This document shows, piece by piece, positions 1-8,611 of a stretch of 24,753 bases of DNA; the stretch's first letter is position 1, and each line of letters starts with the position of its first letter. Position numbers and translations under genes: made by a program. The notes under the pieces are model-generated. The model saw only the letters and a program-made list of their open reading frames with translations, was not told the DNA's origin and did no database searches. This stretch comes from an uncultured Bacteroides sp. (GTDB taxonomy: Bacteria > Bacteroidota > Bacteroidia > Bacteroidales > Bacteroidaceae), in assembly GCA_900551645.1 (NCBI GenBank), contig URWP01000015.1, positions 1 through 24,753 on the forward strand, given 5' to 3'.

Positions 1-464
1 TCCGGAATGAATGCATTCGGGAAGCCTTGAGCGACTTTAAAGGTGTAGAACACCGCCTGGAAAAGGTAGCCCGTGTACGTGGAGTAGAATACATCAATGA
101 TTCCAAAGCTACAAATGTCAACTCCTGTTGGTATGCTTTACAAAGCATGAAGACAAAAACAGTGCTGATTTTGGGAGGAAAGGACAAAGGAAACGATTAT
201 AACGAAATTGCTCAGTTGGTGAAAGAAAAATGTTCCGGTTTGATATTTCTGGGACTTCACAATGAAAAACTTCATGCCTTCTTTGACAGTTTCGGTCTAC
301 CGATTGTTGACGTACAAAGCATGCAGGATGCCGTAAATGCAGCTTACCAGATGGCACAAAAAGGTGAAACTGTTTTGTTGAGCCCTTGCTGTGCCAGCTT
401 CGACCTGTTCAAAAGCTACGAAGACCGTGGAGATCAATTCAAAGCATGTGTAAACAAACTATAA
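1..464 (+). CDS. murD: UDP-N-acetylmuramoylalanine--D-glutamate ligase MurD (C-terminal part, 5' truncated)
   Basis: This is the C-terminal third of MurD, the cytoplasmic ligase that adds D-glutamate to UDP-MurNAc-L-alanine in peptidoglycan precursor synthesis. The frame is open from base 3 with no start codon, so the gene begins before the window. Visible Mur ligase motifs are EHRLE, then NDSKATN, and the GGKDKG loop of the C-terminal domain. The TTG at 27 is an internal codon and not a start, because the protein reads naturally through it from base 3. ftsW follows 16 bases after the stop, the usual order in the dcw cluster. The catalytic centre and ATP loop lie outside the window, so they cannot be checked. 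Identification rests on motifs and gene order and is firm. Confidence 0.95.
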   Translation, partial: RNECIREALSDFKGVEHRLEKVARVRGVEYINDSKATNVNSCWYALQSMKTKTVLILGGKDKGNDYNEIAQLVKEKCSGLIFLGLHNEKLHAFFDSFGLPIVDVQSMQDAVNAAYQMAQKGETVLLSPCCASFDLFKSYEDRGDQFKACVNKL

Positions 465-480
465 ATCAAAATATCCGAAG

Positions 481-1788
481 ATGGATTTACTGAGAAACCT
501 GTTTAAAGGTGACAAGGTAGTATGGATTATCTACCTGTTGCTTTGTCTCATCTCAATCATTGAGGTGTTCAGCGCGTCGAGCACATTGACATACAAAAGT
601 GGTGACCATTGGGGACCTATCACTACCCATATGCTACTGCTGATGACAGGTACTGTAGTGGTTATCATTGCACACAACATACCTACACGATGGTTCAAGG
701 CTTTCAATGCACTGCTACCACTCTCGTGGCTTATGCTGATAGCTGTATTTATCATCGGTGCATTGACTAACGGAGCCAAACGATGGATTGATTTGGGATT
801 CTTCAGGTTCCAGCCATCAGAAGTGGCGAAAATGGCTACCATTATCACAGTAGCATATATTCTTTCTCGACTGCAGGAAGAAAATGGAGCCAACAAACGG
901 GCATTCAAGTACATTCTTTGGGTAACAGGAATTACCTGTGCCCTGATTTTTACAGAGAATCTGTCTACTGCCTTATTATTGGCGACTACTGTGCTACTGC
1001 TAATGTTCATAGGACGTGTACCGTTTAAGCAATTAGGTGCATTAGTAGGAATTACTATCGGTTTTTTGCTGATATGTGTGACAATTATCGAAAAAGTTCC
1101 AGCAAAGACGTGGGATGATATTGGACTACACCGAATGACGACCTGGCAATCACGACTGGAAAACCATTTCAGTGGAGAAGAAATTCCTGCAGCAAAATTC
1201 GATATTGACAAAGATGCACAGATTGCTCATGCCAACATTGCCATAGCCAGTAGCCATGTGTTGGGAAAAGGACCGGGAAACAGTGTACAACGGGACTTTC
1301 TTTCCCAGGCATTCTCCGATTTCATTTATGCTATCATCATTGAAGAACTGGGATTAATAGGAGGAGCATGCGTGGCACTCTTATACATATTACTGCTAAC
1401 CCGCATCGCCAAAATTGTCCGGAAATGTGACAACACATATTTCAGTCTGATGATTATCGGTTTTGGAACTCTGATTGCACTACAGGCCATGTTCAACATG
1501 TTAGTAGCTGTAGGCATCATTCCCGTAACCGGACAGCCGTTACCAATGATCAGTAAAGGAGGAACCTCTACCCTAATCAATAGTGCCTATATCGGACTGA
1601 TTTTGGCAGTCAGCCGCTATGTAAGTGACCAAGAAGAAGCACAGGCAGAAGAAGCAGAGAAGCAAAATGAAGTAAAAGCAGCAGCAGTAACTCTATTACA
1701 GCAGGCAGCCGAATTAGGTAACAAACAAGTCCAACAGATAACGGATACAGAAACAGCCATACCGAAAACTGAAGGAAAAAGTGTATAA
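481..1788 (+). CDS. ftsW: SEDS-family peptidoglycan glycosyltransferase FtsW
   Basis: FtsW polymerises septal glycan from lipid II in the inner membrane together with a class B penicillin-binding protein. The 435-residue product is mostly hydrophobic, with about ten membrane segments. SEDS hallmarks include KRWIDLGFFRFQPSEVAK, the ENLSTALLL stretch, a large loop ending in FLSQAFSDFIYAIIIEELG, and the conserved PVTGQPLPMISKGGTS near the last helices. The last ~60 residues form a hydrophilic, Glu/Gln-rich cytoplasmic tail. The gene sits between murD and murG as in most dcw clusters, which favours FtsW over the paralogue RodA. Translation is probably coupled to murD, with a 16-base gap. Confidence is high. 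Confidence 0.96.
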   Translation: MDLLRNLFKGDKVVWIIYLLLCLISIIEVFSASSTLTYKSGDHWGPITTHMLLLMTGTVVVIIAHNIPTRWFKAFNALLPLSWLMLIAVFIIGALTNGAKRWIDLGFFRFQPSEVAKMATIITVAYILSRLQEENGANKRAFKYILWVTGITCALIFTENLSTALLLATTVLLLMFIGRVPFKQLGALVGITIGFLLICVTIIEKVPAKTWDDIGLHRMTTWQSRLENHFSGEEIPAAKFDIDKDAQIAHANIAIASSHVLGKGPGNSVQRDFLSQAFSDFIYAIIIEELGLIGGACVALLYILLLTRIAKIVRKCDNTYFSLMIIGFGTLIALQAMFNMLVAVGIIPVTGQPLPMISKGGTSTLINSAYIGLILAVSRYVSDQEEAQAEEAEKQNEVKAAAVTLLQQAAELGNKQVQQITDTETAIPKTEGKSV

Positions 1789-1824
1789 AAAAGTCTAAGA
1801 ATAACTATTTTACGAGTTTATTCC

Positions 1825-1832
1825 TAACTTTG
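1825..1832 (+). promoter_or_regulatory. Candidate internal promoter -7 box upstream of murG
   Basis: TAACTTTG matches the Bacteroides -7 consensus TAnnTTTG exactly and lies 20 bases before the murG start, in a 63-base gap between ftsW and murG. No TTTG is found at the expected -33 position, so the promoter would be weak or factor-assisted. It would give a 5' leader of roughly 10-15 bases. Confidence 0.5.
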
Positions 1833-1851
1833 CAGAGAAAAGAAAGAGTAT

Positions 1852-2982
1852 ATGGAAGAAAAGATACGTATAATCATTAGCGGAGGCGGAACCGGAGGAC
1901 ATATTTTCCCAGCCGTTTCCATTGCAAACGCCCTGAAAGAGCAACATCCGGATATAGAAATTCTGTTTGTGGGAGCCGAAGGACGTATGGAAATGCACCG
2001 TGTTCCGGCCGCAGGCTATCAGATAATAGGTTTGCCCGTTGCCGGGTTCGATCGCAAACATCTATGGAAAAATATCGGTGTACTGATTAAACTGATACGA
2101 AGCCAACTGAAAGCACGACAAATCATCAAGAATTTCAAACCTCATGCCGCTGTTGGCGTAGGCGGTTATGCCAGTGGCCCGACTTTAAAAGTAGCAGGCA
2201 TGATGGGAATTCCGACTCTGATTCAGGAACAAAACTCATATGCCGGCGTCACCAATAAACTGCTGGCTAAAAAGGCCTGCAAGATTTGCGTAGCTTATGA
2301 AGGCATGGAACGTTTCTTTGAAAAAGATAAAATTATCCTGACCGGCAATCCCGTCCGTCAGGGACTATTGAATCACACGCTGAACAGAGAAACTGCTGTC
2401 CAATCATTTGGACTCGATCCTCAGAAAAAGACAATATTGATTGTAGGAGGAAGCCTTGGAGCACGAACTATCAACAATTGCGTAATGCATGGACTAGATA
2501 AGATCAAATCATCTGGCGTGCAGTTTATCTGGCAAACCGGGAAATTCTATATTGATGAAGCCAAAGCAACCGTGGCCAAAGCAGGAGAACTGCCTATGTT
2601 ACATACTACCGACTTTATTTCTGACATGGCAGCTGCTTTTAGCGCCGCCGATTTGGTTATCAGTCGTGCAGGAGCTGGCTCCATTTCTGAATTCTGTTTA
2701 TTGCAAAAGCCGGTAATTCTAGTACCTTCCCCAAACGTAGCAGAAGATCACCAGACCAAAAATGCATTGGCACTGGTCAACAAAGAAGCTGCCTTTTACG
2801 TGAAGGACATGGAGGCCGAAGAAAAATTGCTTGACCTAGCTATCCGGACGGTACAACAACCAGAAACCCTAACAAAATTAAGTACAAACATTGCGAAACT
2901 GGCCTTCAAGGATTCTGCCAACGTTATTGCCAAGGAAGTCTATAAGCTAGCCGTAAATTACCAGAAGAGAAATGAACATTAA
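1852..2982 (+). CDS. murG: UDP-N-acetylglucosamine--MurNAc-(pentapeptide) pyrophosphoryl-undecaprenol GlcNAc transferase MurG
   Basis: MurG transfers GlcNAc from UDP-GlcNAc to lipid I to make lipid II on the inner face of the cytoplasmic membrane. The 376-residue protein has the two-domain GT28 layout: glycine loop GGGTGGHIFPAVSIA near the N terminus, a second loop GVGGYASGP around residue 104, and VGGSLGAR at about residue 199 at the start of the donor domain. The UDP-GlcNAc site is seen as SRAGAGSISEF followed by the EDHQTKNA segment. Length is normal for the family. It is preceded by a 63-base gap with a promoter-like box and overlaps the start of murC by 11 bases, implying coupled translation. 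Confidence 0.97.
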   Translation: MEEKIRIIISGGGTGGHIFPAVSIANALKEQHPDIEILFVGAEGRMEMHRVPAAGYQIIGLPVAGFDRKHLWKNIGVLIKLIRSQLKARQIIKNFKPHAAVGVGGYASGPTLKVAGMMGIPTLIQEQNSYAGVTNKLLAKKACKICVAYEGMERFFEKDKIILTGNPVRQGLLNHTLNRETAVQSFGLDPQKKTILIVGGSLGARTINNCVMHGLDKIKSSGVQFIWQTGKFYIDEAKATVAKAGELPMLHTTDFISDMAAAFSAADLVISRAGAGSISEFCLLQKPVILVPSPNVAEDHQTKNALALVNKEAAFYVKDMEAEEKLLDLAIRTVQQPETLTKLSTNIAKLAFKDSANVIAKEVYKLAVNYQKRNEH

Positions 2983-4348
2983 TACTTTGAAAGCTGTCTA
3001 CTTCATCGGTGCTGGAGGTATTGGAATGAGTGCCTTGGTCCGCTATTTTCTCTCCAAAGGAAAGAAAGTAGGAGGATACGACCGCACTCCGAGCGAACTG
3101 ACCCAGAAGTTGAATGAAGAAGGGGCAAGCATCCATTACGAAGAAAACATCACGCTCATTCCGGAAGATTTCAAACAACCGGAAACGACGCTGATCATAT
3201 ACACACCTGCTATTCCTGCCAATCATCAGGAACTGACCTATTTCCGTGAAAATGGTTTTGAAATCCAAAAACGGGCACAGGTTTTGGGAATGCTGACACG
3301 TACAGAAAGGGGCATGTGTGTGGCAGGTACCCATGGAAAAACTACGACTTCTACCATGGCTGCTCATTTGCTGCACCAGTCACATGTGACATGCAATGCC
3401 TTTCTAGGAGGCATCTCAAAGAATTATGGAACAAACCTGCTCCTTTCTGACAAGAGTGACCTCGTTGTCATTGAAGCAGATGAATTCGACCGTTCTTTCC
3501 ACTGGCTGACTCCATATGCAACTGTAATTACCGCTACAGACTCTGACCATCTGGATATCTACGGTACTCACGAAGCCTATGTAGAAAGTTTCCGTAAATA
3601 TACATCCTTGATTCGGCCAGATGGATTTCTGATTATAAAAAAAGGAATTGACCTGCAACCAGACGTACAACCTGGAGTAACAGTGTACACCTACTCCAAC
3701 GATGAAGGAGATTTCCACGCAGAAAACATCCGGATAGCCAACGGTGAAATCACTTTCGATTTCATTTCCCCCCTAGGCAATATTGCTGACATTCGTTTGG
3801 GAGTTCCTGTCTATATAAACATCGAAAACGGAATAGCAGCGATGGCACTGGCTCAGATAGGAGGCGCAACTGCTGAAGAAATCCGCACAGCCATGGCTAC
3901 TTTCCAAGGTGTTGACCGCCGGTTCGATTTCAAGATAAAGAATGACCATATCGTATTGTTAAGCGATTATGCCCACCATCCGGCTGAAATCAGACAGAGC
4001 GTTACTTCTATCCGTACATTATATCCGGATAAAAAGATCACCGCGATTTTCCAGCCTCATCTGTATACACGTACCCGCGATTTTTACAAAGAATTCGCCG
4101 ATAGCCTTTCATTGTTGGACGAAGTGATCCTGCTGGATATCTATCCAGCTCGCGAACAACCCATTCCCGGTATAACCAGCCAGCTGATATATGATAACCT
4201 TCGCCCCGGCATCGAGAAATGCTTGTGTAAGAAAGAAGAACTGATAGATTTACTGAAAAACAAACATCTGGAAGTTCTGATTACCCTAGGAGCTGGAGAC
4301 ATAGACAATTACATACCACAAATTTCTGAATTACTGAAAGATAGATGA
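2972..4348 (+). CDS. murC: UDP-N-acetylmuramate--L-alanine ligase MurC
   Basis: MurC joins L-alanine to UDP-MurNAc, the first peptide-forming step of cytoplasmic peptidoglycan synthesis. The 458-residue protein shows the N-terminal Rossmann signature FIGAGGIGMSALVRYF, the ATP loop GTHGKTTTSTM at about residue 117, the EADEFDRSF central motif, and C-terminal motifs DYAHHPAEI and QPHLYTRTRDF. The order of three Mur ligase domains is complete and the length is typical. The start codon lies inside the last codons of murG, and the stop overlaps the ftsQ start as ATGA, so the three genes are very probably one translational unit. Confidence 0.97.
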   Translation: MNINTLKAVYFIGAGGIGMSALVRYFLSKGKKVGGYDRTPSELTQKLNEEGASIHYEENITLIPEDFKQPETTLIIYTPAIPANHQELTYFRENGFEIQKRAQVLGMLTRTERGMCVAGTHGKTTTSTMAAHLLHQSHVTCNAFLGGISKNYGTNLLLSDKSDLVVIEADEFDRSFHWLTPYATVITATDSDHLDIYGTHEAYVESFRKYTSLIRPDGFLIIKKGIDLQPDVQPGVTVYTYSNDEGDFHAENIRIANGEITFDFISPLGNIADIRLGVPVYINIENGIAAMALAQIGGATAEEIRTAMATFQGVDRRFDFKIKNDHIVLLSDYAHHPAEIRQSVTSIRTLYPDKKITAIFQPHLYTRTRDFYKEFADSLSLLDEVILLDIYPAREQPIPGITSQLIYDNLRPGIEKCLCKKEELIDLLKNKHLEVLITLGAGDIDNYIPQISELLKDR

Positions 4349-5082
4349 TAAAACGAATTTTCATACTCTGTTTATCGATATTGGTAATCGGCTATCTGGC
4401 CGTAGCAATTACCGCCATGAACCGCAAGCCCGACAACGAGCTCTGCAAGGGTATGGAATTGACTGTAAAAGACAGTGTTGATTATGGCTATATTACACCC
4501 AAAGGGATTAAAAATATCCTAAAGAGCAGCAATCTATACCCAGAAGGCAAGCGTTTGGGAGACATCAACGTACGTGCCTTGGAAAAGGCTCTTGACAACC
4601 ATCCTTTCATTTCGGAAGCAGAATGTTATCTTACTTCTGGAGGAAAAGTACATGTGGAGGTCTACCAACGAATACCTTTGTTACGAATTATGAGCAGTAA
4701 CGGTGACGACTACTACATAGACCACAAAGGGAAAATAATGCCTCCACAAGGGACATCTGTTCATGTAGCTGTAGCAACCGGTTTTATCGACAGAAAGTTT
4801 GCTCGCAAGGAACTGTACGAACTGGCCTTGTACTTACAGACCGATCCCTTCTGGAAGTCTCAGATTGAACAAATCAACGTTACTCCCAAAAAAGAGCTGG
4901 AACTCGTTCCGCGGGTAGGAGACCATCTTATCTTCTTGGGAAAAGGAGAAAACTATCAGGAAAAATTCAGAAGGCTGAAAATTTTCTATAGCGAGGCCCT
5001 GAACCGGGTAGGATGGAACAAGTACGAGCGAATCAGCATAGAATTTAATAACCAGATTATCTGTACCAAAAAAGAGAAGTAA
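4345..5082 (+). CDS. ftsQ: Cell division protein FtsQ
   Basis: FtsQ is a bitopic inner-membrane divisome protein whose periplasmic part links early and late division proteins. The 245-residue product has a short cytoplasmic N terminus, one membrane helix (about residues 4-24) and a periplasmic region. That region resembles a POTRA domain (about 40-110, including ITPKGIKNIL and HPFISEAECYL) followed by the beta domain with IPLLRIMSSNG and YYIDHKGKIMP. Sequence conservation in this family is low, so the assignment depends on topology, these short motifs, and position between murC and ftsA. It overlaps murC by 4 bases and is followed by ftsA after 3 bases. Confidence 0.92.
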   Translation: MIKRIFILCLSILVIGYLAVAITAMNRKPDNELCKGMELTVKDSVDYGYITPKGIKNILKSSNLYPEGKRLGDINVRALEKALDNHPFISEAECYLTSGGKVHVEVYQRIPLLRIMSSNGDDYYIDHKGKIMPPQGTSVHVAVATGFIDRKFARKELYELALYLQTDPFWKSQIEQINVTPKKELELVPRVGDHLIFLGKGENYQEKFRRLKIFYSEALNRVGWNKYERISIEFNNQIICTKKEK

Positions 5083-5085
5083 GAT

Positions 5086-6651
5086 ATGGCAGCAACAGAT
5101 TTTATTGTAGCAATTGAACTGGGATCTACAGAGATAACAGGCATTGCAGGAAAAAAGAATGCGGACGGAAGCATCCAGATTCTCGCATATGCCAGCGAGC
5201 GTTCGTCCGATTGCATCAAAAAAGGAGCAATCTACAATCTGGATAAAACGACTCAAAGCCTTACCTCTGTCATTAGACGATTAGAGGAAAAGCTGCAAGC
5301 TTCTATTAAAAAAGTGTACGTAGGTATAGGGGGACAATCCGTAAGAAGCCTATACAATACCGAGACCAAACAATTAGGCGAAGATACCAAAATATCTCAA
5401 GCTTTGATTGACTCTATGATGCAAGACAACCGTGAATTTCCACTCATTGACCAGGAAATTCTGGCGGTTGAACCTCAAGAATATAAAGTAGGGAATAATC
5501 TTCTGACAGAACCGGTAGGTATTCCTGCCGACAGAATTGAAGGACATTTTCTGAATATCATAGCACGACATTCACTGAAAGGAAATATCAGGCAATGTTT
5601 CAAACAAGCCGGATATGAAATAGCCGACTACTTCATTTCTCCATTGATGACAGCCAACGCTGTACTGACAAACAGTGAGAAACGGTCTGGTTGTGCTCTT
5701 GTGGACTTCGGTGCAGATACAACAACTGTCTCCGTATATAAGAGTAATATCCTCCGCCATCTGGCTGTTATTCCATTAGGTGGCAGCAATATTACCAAAG
5801 ACATCACTAGCCAACAGATTGAGGAGGAAGATGCCGAACAACTGAAACTCCGTTTTGCAAGCGCCTTCACCGAACCTTCAGAAGAAGAAACAGAAACCTC
5901 CAAGGAATACAACTTAGACGGTAAATGTTCCATCCGTGCTCATCTGCTGGAAGAAATCGTCGAAGCCCGTACCAATGAAATCCTGACCAATGTATGGAAT
6001 CAGATTATGACTTCACAATACGGCGACAAACTCTTGGCAGGAGTCATACTTACAGGAGGAGCTTCAAATATGCGGAATATCGATCAGGCTTTCACCCGTA
6101 TCACTAAGATTGATAAAGTACGTATTGCCAAGGCAGGCGATATTACACTGGTGGGCGACATCAAACTCCCGAAAGACGGAAGCCAAAATACGCTGATAGG
6201 TATCCTTGCCGCAGGAAAAGACAATTGCTGCAGAATTGACCCGAGAGGTTATCAGACCAACTTCATCGATGAAATCCAAGCCAAAGAGCAGGAGGCCAGA
6301 CAGAAAGAAGAAGAACGCAAACGGAAGGAAGAACAAGAAAGACTGGAACGGGAACGTCAGGAACGGGAAGAAGCTGCACGCCGTGAAGCCGAAGAAGCCG
6401 CACGCAGAAAAGAAGAAAAATGTTCTGAACTGATTACCAGAGCAAAGATGCTGGCCGAAAACAAAAAATACAACGAAGCCATCACAGCTCTGGAAGAAGC
6501 CTCAGCCTTGAACATCGAATCAAAGAAAGAAGAAATTACACGGCTGAGAGAGGAGTTCAACAAACAGAAAGAAGAAAACAAATGGTTCAACAAATGGAAA
6601 AAGAAGTTCAGCCAGATTTCTGAAGATATGTTTGAAGACCCAAAGAATTAA
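5086..6651 (+). CDS. ftsA: Cell division protein FtsA with long C-terminal extension
   Basis: FtsA is the actin-like protein that tethers FtsZ filaments to the cytoplasmic membrane. The ASKHA core is complete: phosphate-1 motif IELGSTEITG near the N terminus, phosphate-2 region ALVDFGADTTTVSVY with PLGGSNITKDI, and adenosine motif GVILTGGASNMRNI. At 521 residues it is about 100 longer than the E. coli protein (about 420). The excess begins near residue 395: a Glu/Lys/Arg-rich stretch predicted as a long coiled coil (395-447), then two helices resembling a single TPR-like hairpin (NKKYNEAITALEEA), and a terminal amphipathic segment with WFNKWKKKF that could be the membrane-binding helix. The gene lies 3 bases after ftsQ and 37 before ftsZ. 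Confidence 0.95.
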   Translation: MAATDFIVAIELGSTEITGIAGKKNADGSIQILAYASERSSDCIKKGAIYNLDKTTQSLTSVIRRLEEKLQASIKKVYVGIGGQSVRSLYNTETKQLGEDTKISQALIDSMMQDNREFPLIDQEILAVEPQEYKVGNNLLTEPVGIPADRIEGHFLNIIARHSLKGNIRQCFKQAGYEIADYFISPLMTANAVLTNSEKRSGCALVDFGADTTTVSVYKSNILRHLAVIPLGGSNITKDITSQQIEEEDAEQLKLRFASAFTEPSEEETETSKEYNLDGKCSIRAHLLEEIVEARTNEILTNVWNQIMTSQYGDKLLAGVILTGGASNMRNIDQAFTRITKIDKVRIAKAGDITLVGDIKLPKDGSQNTLIGILAAGKDNCCRIDPRGYQTNFIDEIQAKEQEARQKEEERKRKEEQERLERERQEREEAARREAEEAARRKEEKCSELITRAKMLAENKKYNEAITALEEASALNIESKKEEITRLREEFNKQKEENKWFNKWKKKFSQISEDMFEDPKN

Positions 6652-6654
6652 GGA

Positions 6655-6684
6655 AATACGATTATTCACCACATAATACGATTA
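6655..6684 (+). repeat. Two direct copies of AATACGATTA before ftsZ
   Basis: The 10-mer AATACGATTA occurs at 6655-6664 and again at 6675-6684, with a period of exactly 20 bases. It fills most of the 37-base gap between the ftsA stop and the ftsZ start. Both copies are exact. No promoter box of the Bacteroides type is seen here, so the role is unknown. Confidence 0.8.
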
Positions 6685-6688
6685 CATT

Positions 6689-7996
6689 ATGTCTGAAGAA
6701 ACAACAATGCCTTTCGATTTTCCGAAAGACGCTCCCCACATTATCAAAGTGATTGGTGTGGGAGGTGGCGGTGGCAATGCCGTCAACCACATGTACAGAG
6801 AAGGTATCCACGATGTAACGTTCGTGGTCTGCAATACAGATAATCAGGCGCTCGATGAATCGCCTGTTCCTATCAAACTCCAGTTGGGTAGTGAAGGTCT
6901 GGGAGCCGGGAACCGTCCGGAACGTGCCAAGGCCGCTGCCGAAGAAAGCATGGAGGACATCAAACTCATGTTGAACGACGGTTGCAAAATGGCTTTCATC
7001 ACAGCCGGTATGGGTGGTGGAACAGGTACCGGTGCTGCTCCAATCATTGCCAAGACTGCCAAGGAAATGGGTATTCTGACCGTCGGTATCGTAACCATTC
7101 CATTCCTGTTCGAAGGTAACCGAAAAATCGACCAGGCACTGGACGGTGTAGAAGAAATGAGTAACCACGTCGATGCCCTGCTGGTTATCAATAACGAACG
7201 CCTACGTGATGTTTATTCAGACTTCAGCGTAATGAAAGCGTTTGGAAAAGCTGACGATACCCTGTCAACCGCAGCCAAAAGCATTGCCGAAATCATCACA
7301 TTACGCGGTACCATCAACCTGGACTTTAACGATGTGAAAACTGTACTGAAAGACGGTGGAGTAGCCATCATGAGTACTGGTTTCGGCGAAGGCGAAGGAC
7401 GTGTCACTCAGGCTATCAATGACGCACTCCATTCACCTCTGCTGAACAACAACGACATCTTCAACTCGAAGAAAGTGCTGTTCGTCATCACATATAGTCC
7501 GAACAGCGAACTGATGATGGGCGAAATGGATGAAATCCATGAGTTCATGAGTAAATTTGGCAAGGATGTAGAAACCAAATGGGGTCTTTATATTGATGAA
7601 GCACTGGATACGAAAGTAAAGTTTACAATTCTGGCAACCGGATTCGGTATCAAAGACGTACCGGGTATGGACAGCGTACTGAACAAACGTACTCTGGAAG
7701 AACAGAAGCGGCTGGAAGAGATGGAAGAAGAAGAGCAGCGTAAAGATGAACGACGAAGCGACTTCTATGGCCCGAACATTCTGAAGAACAGCAACCGGAA
7801 ACGCCGTCATAATGTTTACATCTTCACACAGGAAGACCTTGACAATGACGACATCATCAGTATGGTAGAAACGACACCGACCTATAAACGTACAAAAGCC
7901 GAACTGGAAGCTATCCAGTCAAAAGCCAATGCGGAGGAAAAGATTGTACAGAAACCTACCACTACAGATGCAGGCTCTATGACAATTACATTTTAA
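6689..7996 (+). CDS. ftsZ: Cell division GTPase FtsZ
   Basis: FtsZ is the tubulin-like GTPase that forms the cytoplasmic division ring. GTP-binding signatures are present: GVGGGGGNAVNHM near residue 24, the tubulin signature GGGTGTGAAPI around residue 110, and the T7 synergy loop NLDFNDVKTVLKDGG that supplies the catalytic aspartate. The globular core ends near residue 320. It is followed by a charged linker and a segment, DDIISMVETTPTYKRTK (about 386-402), that resembles the conserved peptide binding FtsA and other partners. In this protein that segment is not terminal: about 33 further residues follow, ending MTITF. Length 435 is somewhat above the usual 380-400. The YqeY-domain gene follows after 16 bases. 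Confidence 0.97.
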   Translation: MSEETTMPFDFPKDAPHIIKVIGVGGGGGNAVNHMYREGIHDVTFVVCNTDNQALDESPVPIKLQLGSEGLGAGNRPERAKAAAEESMEDIKLMLNDGCKMAFITAGMGGGTGTGAAPIIAKTAKEMGILTVGIVTIPFLFEGNRKIDQALDGVEEMSNHVDALLVINNERLRDVYSDFSVMKAFGKADDTLSTAAKSIAEIITLRGTINLDFNDVKTVLKDGGVAIMSTGFGEGEGRVTQAINDALHSPLLNNNDIFNSKKVLFVITYSPNSELMMGEMDEIHEFMSKFGKDVETKWGLYIDEALDTKVKFTILATGFGIKDVPGMDSVLNKRTLEEQKRLEEMEEEEQRKDERRSDFYGPNILKNSNRKRRHNVYIFTQEDLDNDDIISMVETTPTYKRTKAELEAIQSKANAEEKIVQKPTTTDAGSMTITF

Positions 7997-8012
7997 CAAC
8001 AACTAAAATAGA

Positions 8013-8468
8013 ATGATTATGGATTTATTCGAACAAATCAGCAACGATATCAAAGAGGCGATGAAAGCCAAAGATAAAGTGAGACTGGAAACACTGCGTA
8101 ACATTAAGAAAGTATTTCTGGAAGCAAAGACTGCTCCCGGAGCCAACGATACACTGACTGATGACATGGCCGTAAAAATCATGCAGAAGCTGGTTAAACA
8201 GGGTAAAGATTCAGCTGCCGTTTACGAAGGACAAGGCCGTGCCGACCTGGCAGAAGGAGAAATGGCGCAAGTACATATCATTGAAACTTACTTGCCAAAA
8301 CAGCTTTCTGCAGAAGAGCTGGAAGCCAAACTGAAAGAAATTATCACCCGTGTAGGAGCTACAAGCGGAAAAGATATGGGTAAGGTTATGGGTGTAGCCA
8401 GTAAAGAGCTGGCTGGTCTGGCAGAAGGCCGTGCTATCTCAGCCAAAGTAAAAGAACTTTTGGGATAA
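8013..8468 (+). CDS. GatB/YqeY domain-containing protein
   Basis: This small, helical, cytoplasmic protein (151 residues) belongs to the GatB/YqeY family, related to the tRNA-binding tail of the amidotransferase subunit GatB. Its precise role is not established, although a link to tRNA metabolism is commonly inferred. Typical features are the N-terminal DIKEAMKAKDKVRLETLRNI helix, the central ETYLPKQLS motif and the C-terminal GKDMGKVMGVASKELAG with GRAISAKVKELLG. Two ATG codons two codons apart (8013 and 8019) could both start it; the second would give MDLFEQ, a more usual beginning. It lies 16 bases after ftsZ and is probably cotranscribed with it. Confidence 0.93.
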   Translation: MIMDLFEQISNDIKEAMKAKDKVRLETLRNIKKVFLEAKTAPGANDTLTDDMAVKIMQKLVKQGKDSAAVYEGQGRADLAEGEMAQVHIIETYLPKQLSAEELEAKLKEIITRVGATSGKDMGKVMGVASKELAGLAEGRAISAKVKELLG

Positions 8469-8511
8469 AACGTTTGCTGCCAAGCAACTGGTTCCACTCA
8501 TCGTAATTGCA

Positions 8512-8558
8512 GGCGCTGTAAAATCCTGGATATATATTCCAGATTTTACAGCGCCTTT
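8512..8558 (+). terminator. Strong hairpin after the ftsZ/yqeY operon
   Basis: GGCGCTGTAAAATC (8512-8525) pairs perfectly with GATTTTACAGCGCC (8542-8555). An inner TGGA/TCCA stem and a 7-base AT loop extend it, and TTT follows. It lies 43 bases after the yqeY stop, and is the best candidate for ending that operon. Confidence 0.8.
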
Positions 8559-8569
8559 CCATATACAAA

Positions 8570-8605
8570 AACGAACGTCCGTAGGCATGCAGACAAACGT
8601 TCGTT
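8570..8605. repeat. Inverted repeat between two terminator-like hairpins
   Basis: AACGAACGT (8570-8578) pairs with ACGTTCGTT (8597-8605) across an 18-base loop. No T-run follows. It is the middle of three hairpins in the gap between convergent yqeY and recO and may add to termination on either strand. Confidence 0.5.
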
Positions 8606-8611
8606 TGCCCC

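Noticed and set aside
531..1211. 226-codon open frame on the - strand opposite ftsW
   Set aside because: It is antisense to a well conserved membrane protein gene, has no promoter box or recognisable protein features, and is best seen as a shadow of ftsW codon use.
6206..6433. 75-codon alternative frame within ftsA
   Set aside because: It lies over the repetitive Glu/Lys/Arg coding stretch of ftsA, where off-frame reading is open by composition.
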